Of a stretch of 28,110 bases of DNA, positions 23,937 through 28,110 are shown in pieces (the first letter of the stretch is position 1; every line of letters begins with the position of its first letter). The translations under genes and the position numbers were made by a program. The stretch lies in contig JAODBP010000105.1 in NCBI GenBank assembly GCA_025464025.1, positions 1-28,110 on the forward strand, written 5' to 3'. Under the pieces are notes generated by a model that worked only from the letters and a program-made list of their open reading frames with translations, was not told the origin of the DNA and made no database searches. The DNA comes from Actinomycetes bacterium. Lineage in GTDB: Bacteria; Actinomycetota; Acidimicrobiia; Acidimicrobiales; CADCSY01.

Positions 23937-25610
23937 ATGCCCGAACTGCGCCCGCTCGTCGCCGCCATGGTGGATGCGTCCACCCAGCTCACCGCCCCCG
24001 GCTCCCCGTTCGAGACCCACGAGGAAGAGGTCCTCGGGGAGCGGATGGCCGTCTTCGCCCAGCGACCCCGGTCCCTCCGCGAGGTGCTCCAGGCCTCGGC
24101 CGCCCACGGCGACCGCGACTGCCTGGTCTTCGACGACGGGCGCCGCATCAGCTTCGCCCAGCTCGAGCGCGACGTGGCCTCGGTCGCCGCCGGCCTGCGG
24201 GCCCGAGGCATCGAGCAGGGCGACCGGGTGGCGATCTGCGCCGCCAACGGCCCCGGCTGGCTGCTCACCTTCTGGGCCGCCACCTCCATGGGCGCCGTGG
24301 TGGTGGCCATGAACGGCTGGTGGACGGCGCACGAGATGCGCCACGCCCTCGAGCTCACCGAGCCCAAGCTGCTGCTGGCCGACGGCAAGCGCCTCCAGCG
24401 CATCGAGGACCCGGCCATGCCGGTGCTCGACCTCGACACCGACTTCGATGCCCTCTGGCACCACGACCCCGACGCCGCCCTCTCGGACGTGGCCATCGCC
24501 GAAGACGACCCGGCCATGCTGCTGTTCACCAGCGGCACCACCGGTCGGCCCAAGGCGGCCGTGCTCACCCACCGCACGGTGATCGCCTTCTCCACGATGC
24601 AGTCGTTCATCGGGGCCCGGGCCATGGCCATGACCGGCCGGCTCAACACCGGGGCGCCGGCGGCGGCCCGCCTCGCCGTGTTCCCCCTCTTCCACGTCTC
24701 GGGCATGGGCACGACCGTCTCCGGCCTGCTCACCGGTGCCGCCACGGTCTGGCCGCTGGGCCGGTTCGATGCCGGCCACATCATCGAGCTCACCAAGGAG
24801 CACGGCATCGGGGCGTGGGGCGGCACCTCGACGCACGTGCTGCGCCTCCTCGAGCACCCCGACCTCGACACCCTCGACCCGCTGTCGATCCAGTCGGTGG
24901 GCATCGGCGGCTCGGCCTCGACGCCCGACATCATCCGCCGCACCGAGGAGAAGTTCCCCCACCTCAAGGGCACGTTCTCCACCGGCTACGGCTCGACCGA
25001 GACCGGTGGGCTGGTGAGCTACGCCAGCAACGCCATGATCACCGCCGCCACCGACTGCGTGGGACCGCCACTGCCGACCATCGACGTGCGCATCGTCGAT
25101 GACGAGGGCAACGACGTCCCCGAGGGCCATGAGGGCAACATCTGCGCCCGCAGCCCGCTGGTCATGAAGGAGTACTGGCGCCACCCCGAGGCCAACGCCG
25201 AGACGTTCCTGCCCGGGCGCTGGGTCAAGACCGGCGACTTCGGCCGCCTCCAGGACGGTGCGCTGTTCATCGCCTCTCGCAAGCGCGACCTCATCATCCG
25301 GGGCGGCGAGAACATCTACCCCTTCGAGATCGAGAACCGGCTGGAGGAGCACCCCGAGATCGGCGAGACGGCCGTGTTCGGCGTCGACCACCCCATCCTC
25401 GGCCAGGAGGTCAAGGCCGTCGTCGTCGTCACCGACGACTCGGCCCTCACCGCCGCCGACGTCCAGCGCTGGTGCGCCGAGACCCTGTCGTCCTACAAGG
25501 TCCCGGCCCACGTCGAGCTGCGCACCGAGGCCCTGCCCCGCAACGCCACCGGCAAGATCATGAAGCACGTGCTCTCGGGGGAGGCCGAGAACACGTTCGT
25601 GGAGGAGTAG
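23937..25610 (+). CDS. Acyl-CoA synthetase (AMP-forming ligase)
   Basis: The 557-residue ANL-superfamily enzyme activates a carboxylic acid with ATP and then CoA. The phosphate loop LLFTSGTTGRPKAA is at about 195-208, YGSTETGG near 350 binds the adenine, VKTGDFG near 430 holds the ribose Asp, RKRDLIIRGGENIYP is the hinge, and Lys540 in PRNATGKI is the adenylation lysine. All core motifs are intact. The N-terminus (LRPLVAAMVDASTQLT) is longer than usual. It lies between two binding-protein-type genes, so it may activate a transported acid or the acid made by the ALDH. Substrate chain length cannot be read. Confidence 0.92.
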   Translation: MPELRPLVAAMVDASTQLTAPGSPFETHEEEVLGERMAVFAQRPRSLREVLQASAAHGDRDCLVFDDGRRISFAQLERDVASVAAGLRARGIEQGDRVAICAANGPGWLLTFWAATSMGAVVVAMNGWWTAHEMRHALELTEPKLLLADGKRLQRIEDPAMPVLDLDTDFDALWHHDPDAALSDVAIAEDDPAMLLFTSGTTGRPKAAVLTHRTVIAFSTMQSFIGARAMAMTGRLNTGAPAAARLAVFPLFHVSGMGTTVSGLLTGAATVWPLGRFDAGHIIELTKEHGIGAWGGTSTHVLRLLEHPDLDTLDPLSIQSVGIGGSASTPDIIRRTEEKFPHLKGTFSTGYGSTETGGLVSYASNAMITAATDCVGPPLPTIDVRIVDDEGNDVPEGHEGNICARSPLVMKEYWRHPEANAETFLPGRWVKTGDFGRLQDGALFIASRKRDLIIRGGENIYPFEIENRLEEHPEIGETAVFGVDHPILGQEVKAVVVVTDDSALTAADVQRWCAETLSSYKVPAHVELRTEALPRNATGKIMKHVLSGEAENTFVEE

Positions 25611-25613
25611 CGC

Positions 25614-26936
25614 CTAGCCCCTGTTCGACGGGTGCTGGGGGCGGTGGTAGCCGTCGAAGCGGAGCTCGCCGCCCCGCAGCTCGCGGATGGTGAGGAAGTC
25701 GCCCTTGTAGCCCTTGCGGTCGTGGGGGCCGAACTGGATGTAGGTGGCGGGGCCGCCGTTGGTGGCCGGCATCCAGCGGATGCGCTCGAGGCCGTCCTTC
25801 ACGTCCTCGGGCGTGGCGATGGCGGCGTTGGCGATGCCCTGGATGGCGGCCCGGGCGGTGTCGTAGGCCAGGGCCACGACCACGTTGCGCGACGTGCGGT
25901 TGAACCGCTTCTCGAAGCGCTCGATCATGGCGTCGTAGTTCGGGTTGGTGCCGTCCTCGCCCAGCTGGTCGACGCCGTGCCAGCCCTCCAGCCCCTTCGC
26001 CCACTCGTTGGTGTTCGAATAGAACATGAAGGCGGTGCCCATCACGCGGGGCGGGTCCCACCCCAGCTCCTCGAAGGCCCGGGCGAAGTGGAACGTGGCG
26101 TAGCCGTAGCCGCCGTAGTAGATCGCCTCCGTGCCCTGGTCGCGCATGGCGGACAGGTGCTCGGTGAGGCCCCGGGGGTTGGGGCCGAGCTTGACGTCCC
26201 GCGTGATGGTGAGGCCGAGGCGCTGGGCCTCCTCCCGGAAGAAGTCGGCGTAGTCCCGGCCGGACGAGCCCTGCTCCCAGAACATGCCGACCTTGGTGTG
26301 GCCCTGAGCCGCCAGCCACTGGGCGCACATCACCCCTTCGGTCGGGATGTCGCCGTTGGCGATGGTGAAGGCGTACTCCGAGGCGTACTTCCAGGCCCCG
26401 GTCCAGCCGATCGACGCGCACTTGCGCTGGTTGACGGTGGCCTGGATCTGGAGGCAGTTGTCGCTGATCATGGGACCGAGGACGATCACGCAGCCCTGGT
26501 CGACCAGCCACTCGTAGCCCTTGCGGCACTTCAGGTAGTTCTCCCGCGGGAGGCCCCGGGCGTCGGCCACCACGAGCTGCACCGGGCGGTCGTACACCCC
26601 TTCGTTCATGGCGTCCTCGATGGCGAGGATGGTGGGGTCGAGCCAGTCGGCCAGCAGCTGGCCCAGGTCCATGTCGACGAGGATCCCGATCTTCACCGGC
26701 TCGAACGGGTCGCCCTGGGTCACCAGGCCCCGGGTCGGCGGGTAGACGACGATGTCCTCGTGGGCTCGCTCGCCCTTGCGACCACCCCCCTCGTACCAGG
26801 TGGTGTTGCCCGATGCGTCGGGCGGCGTGTCCGTCCCCGACACCACCGTGCTCACGGCTCGGTCCGACTCGGCGATGCCGTGGTCGATCGGTTCCGGGAA
26901 CATGCGACCGACGAACCCATCCCCCGCAGATGTCAT
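25614..26936 (-). CDS. Peripla_BP-fold protein without signal peptide (putative cytosolic ligand binder)
   Basis: The 440-residue protein has the type I periplasmic-binding fold from about residue 78 (VKIGILVDMDLGQLL), with KCRKGYEWLVDQGCVIVLGP, KVGMFWEQGSSGRDYAD, GTEAIYYGGYGYATF and the C-terminal lobe ending in DRKGYKGDFLTI. Unlike the two other binding proteins here, the N-terminus (TSAGDGFVGRMFPEP...) has no hydrophobic stretch, so it should stay in the cytoplasm unless another start or a translocation route exists. The ATG at 26936 lies beside the shared promoter block and would be near-leaderless; an ATG 11 codons downstream (26903) is an alternative. No DNA-binding or enzymatic domain is attached. 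A ligand-sensing or carrier role is inferred. Confidence 0.75.
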   Translation of the reverse strand: MTSAGDGFVGRMFPEPIDHGIAESDRAVSTVVSGTDTPPDASGNTTWYEGGGRKGERAHEDIVVYPPTRGLVTQGDPFEPVKIGILVDMDLGQLLADWLDPTILAIEDAMNEGVYDRPVQLVVADARGLPRENYLKCRKGYEWLVDQGCVIVLGPMISDNCLQIQATVNQRKCASIGWTGAWKYASEYAFTIANGDIPTEGVMCAQWLAAQGHTKVGMFWEQGSSGRDYADFFREEAQRLGLTITRDVKLGPNPRGLTEHLSAMRDQGTEAIYYGGYGYATFHFARAFEELGWDPPRVMGTAFMFYSNTNEWAKGLEGWHGVDQLGEDGTNPNYDAMIERFEKRFNRTSRNVVVALAYDTARAAIQGIANAAIATPEDVKDGLERIRWMPATNGGPATYIQFGPHDRKGYKGDFLTIRELRGGELRFDGYHRPQHPSNRG

Positions 26937-26939
26937 TCA

Positions 26940-26954
26940 CATACAATATCCAAC
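26940..26954. promoter_or_regulatory. Shared bidirectional promoter block (copy 2)
   Basis: CATACAATATCCAAC here is identical to the reverse complement at 18079-18093. TACAAT (26942-26947) is 8 bases from the GTG at 26956. On the other strand GGATATTGTATG lies just before the ATG at 26936. Including flanks, 21 of 23 positions agree between the two sites. Confidence 0.75.
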
Positions 26955-26955
26955 C

Positions 26956-27684
26956 GTGCCCAACGATGCCGTCTACATCCATGAGTTCATCGACATCCGG
27001 GGCCACAACCGGGCCAACTACATGCAGCACATGACGGCCAACTGGAGCCCCAACGCCCAGGAGGATCGCAAGCAGCTCTGCTACGGCGTGTGGGCCCTGC
27101 TGGGCTCGACCGGCGCCTGGCCCCAGACGGTGAACATGTGGGAGCACGAGAGCTGGGAAGGACTCGCCGCCAGCTTCGCCATCGAGGGCGTGGGCAGCGG
27201 CGCCCAGGACCCCAAGCTCGAGAAGTGGTGGGCCAAGGCGTCGGAGTTCCGGCGGGGCGGCTTCGACCGGATCGTGGTGCCGGCCCCGTGGACCCGCACC
27301 ATCACCGAGCTGTGCGCCGACGGCGTGCGGGGGGAGGTGTTCGCCCACGAGCTCGTGCAGGTCAGGCCTGGCGCCGCGACCGACCTGCTCGACCACGCCC
27401 GCGAGGCGCCGTACGGGCCCTACGGCTGGGAGCTGGCAGGCGCCTTCACGACCGCCATGGTCAACGACGACGAGGCCCTGCTGCTGTGGGCCATCCCCAC
27501 CTGGGCCCAGTGGGCGGCGGCCGAGCGGGCCCACGCCACCGATGACGACCTGGTGAAGTGGCGGGCCGGCGTCGGCGACATCGTCACCCGGTGGCAGCGC
27601 ATCCTGCTGGTCGACGCCCCCCTCTCGCCGTTCCGCACCGGTCGCCAGCCGTCGCGGGAGGACCGCACCGACTGGCAGGAGTGA
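26956..27684 (+). CDS. NIPSNAP-like dimeric alpha/beta-barrel protein with internal duplication
   Basis: The 242-residue protein starts at GTG 26956, immediately after the shared promoter block and without a ribosome-binding site. It contains two similar halves: VYIHEFIDIRGHNRANYM ... VNMWEHESWEGLAASF and VFAHELVQVRPGAATDLL ... LLLWAIPTWAQWAAAE. Each has the pattern of a ferredoxin-like NIPSNAP/ABM domain (HE strand, helix, W-rich strand, helix). A single polypeptide could therefore form the usual two-module barrel. In the family such barrels bind hydrophobic ligands or do monooxygenase/lyase chemistry; no catalytic residue is assigned. It is divergent from the cytosolic binding protein. The fold call is by pattern. 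Confidence 0.6.
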   Translation: MPNDAVYIHEFIDIRGHNRANYMQHMTANWSPNAQEDRKQLCYGVWALLGSTGAWPQTVNMWEHESWEGLAASFAIEGVGSGAQDPKLEKWWAKASEFRRGGFDRIVVPAPWTRTITELCADGVRGEVFAHELVQVRPGAATDLLDHAREAPYGPYGWELAGAFTTAMVNDDEALLLWAIPTWAQWAAAERAHATDDDLVKWRAGVGDIVTRWQRILLVDAPLSPFRTGRQPSREDRTDWQE

Positions 27685-27746
27685 GCTGAGGAGGCCCCCG
27701 GGGCGGTCGCGGCGAAGTCTCCGTCGACCGAAGCGGGGGGACCTCC

Positions 27747-28110
27747 ATGATGCGACGAACCGCGGTGCTCGGCGCCGCACTGGGGCTGCTGCTGTCCCAG
27801 GCCGGGGCCATCACCGCCCGGGCCTACGACGTGCCGATCGGCGGCGTGGTGGCCGAGCAGGCCACCCACTGCGGTGCGGCCGACCTCCCCGAGACCGGCA
27901 TCCAGGGCGACGTGCCCAAGGCCGACCAGAGCTCGGGCCGGGCCGAGCAGGGCTACAACTGCGGGCTGGCCCTGGTGGGCCACACCACCCTCGGCGCCGG
28001 CGGCCGGCGGCCCGACAGCAACGGCAACATGGCGTGGGCCGGTCACTGCGCCTACGTGGCCGGGCCCGGCGCCCTCTTCGGCAACCCGTCGCCGGCACCG
28101 GGCGATGGCG
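27747..28110 (+). CDS. Secreted protein, N-terminal part (LVIVD-repeat-like)
   Basis: The gene runs off the right edge; 121 codons are visible. The ATG at 27747 follows GGGGGGACCTCC, with a second ATG one codon on. A Sec signal peptide (MMRRTAVLGAALGLLLSQAG, cut near ARA) leads to a mature part with GYNCGLALVGHTTL and NMAWAGHCAYVAGPG. These remind one of actinobacterial secreted proteins with LVIVD beta-propeller repeats; this is a weak recognition. The 62 bases from 27685 to 27746 hold only a GC-rich leader. The function is unknown. Confidence 0.65.
   Translation, partial: MMRRTAVLGAALGLLLSQAGAITARAYDVPIGGVVAEQATHCGAADLPETGIQGDVPKADQSSGRAEQGYNCGLALVGHTTLGAGGRRPDSNGNMAWAGHCAYVAGPGALFGNPSPAPGDG

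Noticed and set aside
22475..24982. Extension of the lipoprotein frame to 24982
   Set aside because: It would run antisense into the acyl-CoA ligase. The signal peptide and the G-rich ribosome-binding site mark TTG 23839 as the start.
3144..26960. KstR-type sites (AACNNGTT core) as expected for a mycobacterial cholesterol regulon
   Set aside because: None was seen in the AT-rich intergenic islands read by eye. The palindromes there have other sequences, so a KstR assignment is not supported.
1..28110. Mobile elements, integrases, CRISPR repeats, tRNA or rRNA genes
   Set aside because: No transposase or recombinase motifs, no regularly spaced repeats, and no cloverleaf or conserved rRNA segments were recognised on either strand.

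Overview
The window looks like part of a high-GC actinobacterial chromosome. By inference it could be an Acidimicrobiia-type or mycobacteria-like soil or aquatic catabolic specialist: coding DNA is very GC-rich, GTG and TTG starts are frequent, a deazaflavin (F420)-type nitroreductase is present, and SDR, P450, Rieske, CaiB, thiolase-like and amidohydrolase families are packed together. No rRNA, tRNA, CRISPR array, insertion sequence or phage gene was seen. No gene-free stretch exceeds about 160 bases.

Layout. (1) 1-895, minus: a partial secreted nucleoside-phosphorylase-like protein. (2) 972-4266, plus: carboxylesterase, DHRS1-like SDR, then an amidohydrolase behind its own promoter and operator. 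(3) 4267-9681, minus: an operon in the order DUF35 zinc-ribbon/OB protein, Ltp2-like thiolase-fold aldolase, double-domain CaiB CoA-transferase, TetR, TetR. (4) 9838-11286, plus: an exported substrate-binding protein, ending in a strong stem-loop. (5) 11335-14331, minus: amidohydrolase-like protein, class II aldolase, second amidohydrolase. (6) 14390-15957: F420-type nitroreductase, a small membrane protein, and a lipoprotein gene broken by a frameshift. (7) 15965-18077, minus: a TPP-enzyme-like protein lacking its first domain, followed by an HExxH metalloprotease-like protein. (8) 18122-22474, plus: a tight SDR-ALDH-P450-Rieske oxygenase operon with three ATGA overlaps. (9) 22475-27684: a lipoprotein substrate-binding protein, an acyl-CoA ligase, a substrate-binding-protein-like gene with no signal peptide, and a duplicated NIPSNAP-like protein. 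(10) 27747-end: the start of a secreted protein.

How the genes may fit together (inference). The set resembles a dispersed degradation pathway for a hydrophobic, perhaps isoprenoid, steroid-like or alicyclic substrate. Esterase, P450 and Rieske oxygenase would open and oxidise it. SDRs and ALDH would oxidise alcohols to acids. The AMP ligase and CaiB enzyme would make CoA thioesters, and the DUF35/Ltp2-like pair would cleave a side chain by retro-aldol chemistry. Three substrate-binding-type proteins occur without any permease or ATPase nearby.

The most striking signal is regulatory. The two divergent regions at 18079-18093 and 26940-26954 carry an identical 15-base block, CATACAATATCCAAC, placed one base before a GTG start in each case. 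This gives a TACAAT -10 box exactly 8 bases from the start codon, which implies leaderless mRNAs and a shared regulon linking the P450/Rieske operon, the TPP-like/zincin pair, the cytosolic binding protein and the NIPSNAP-like gene.
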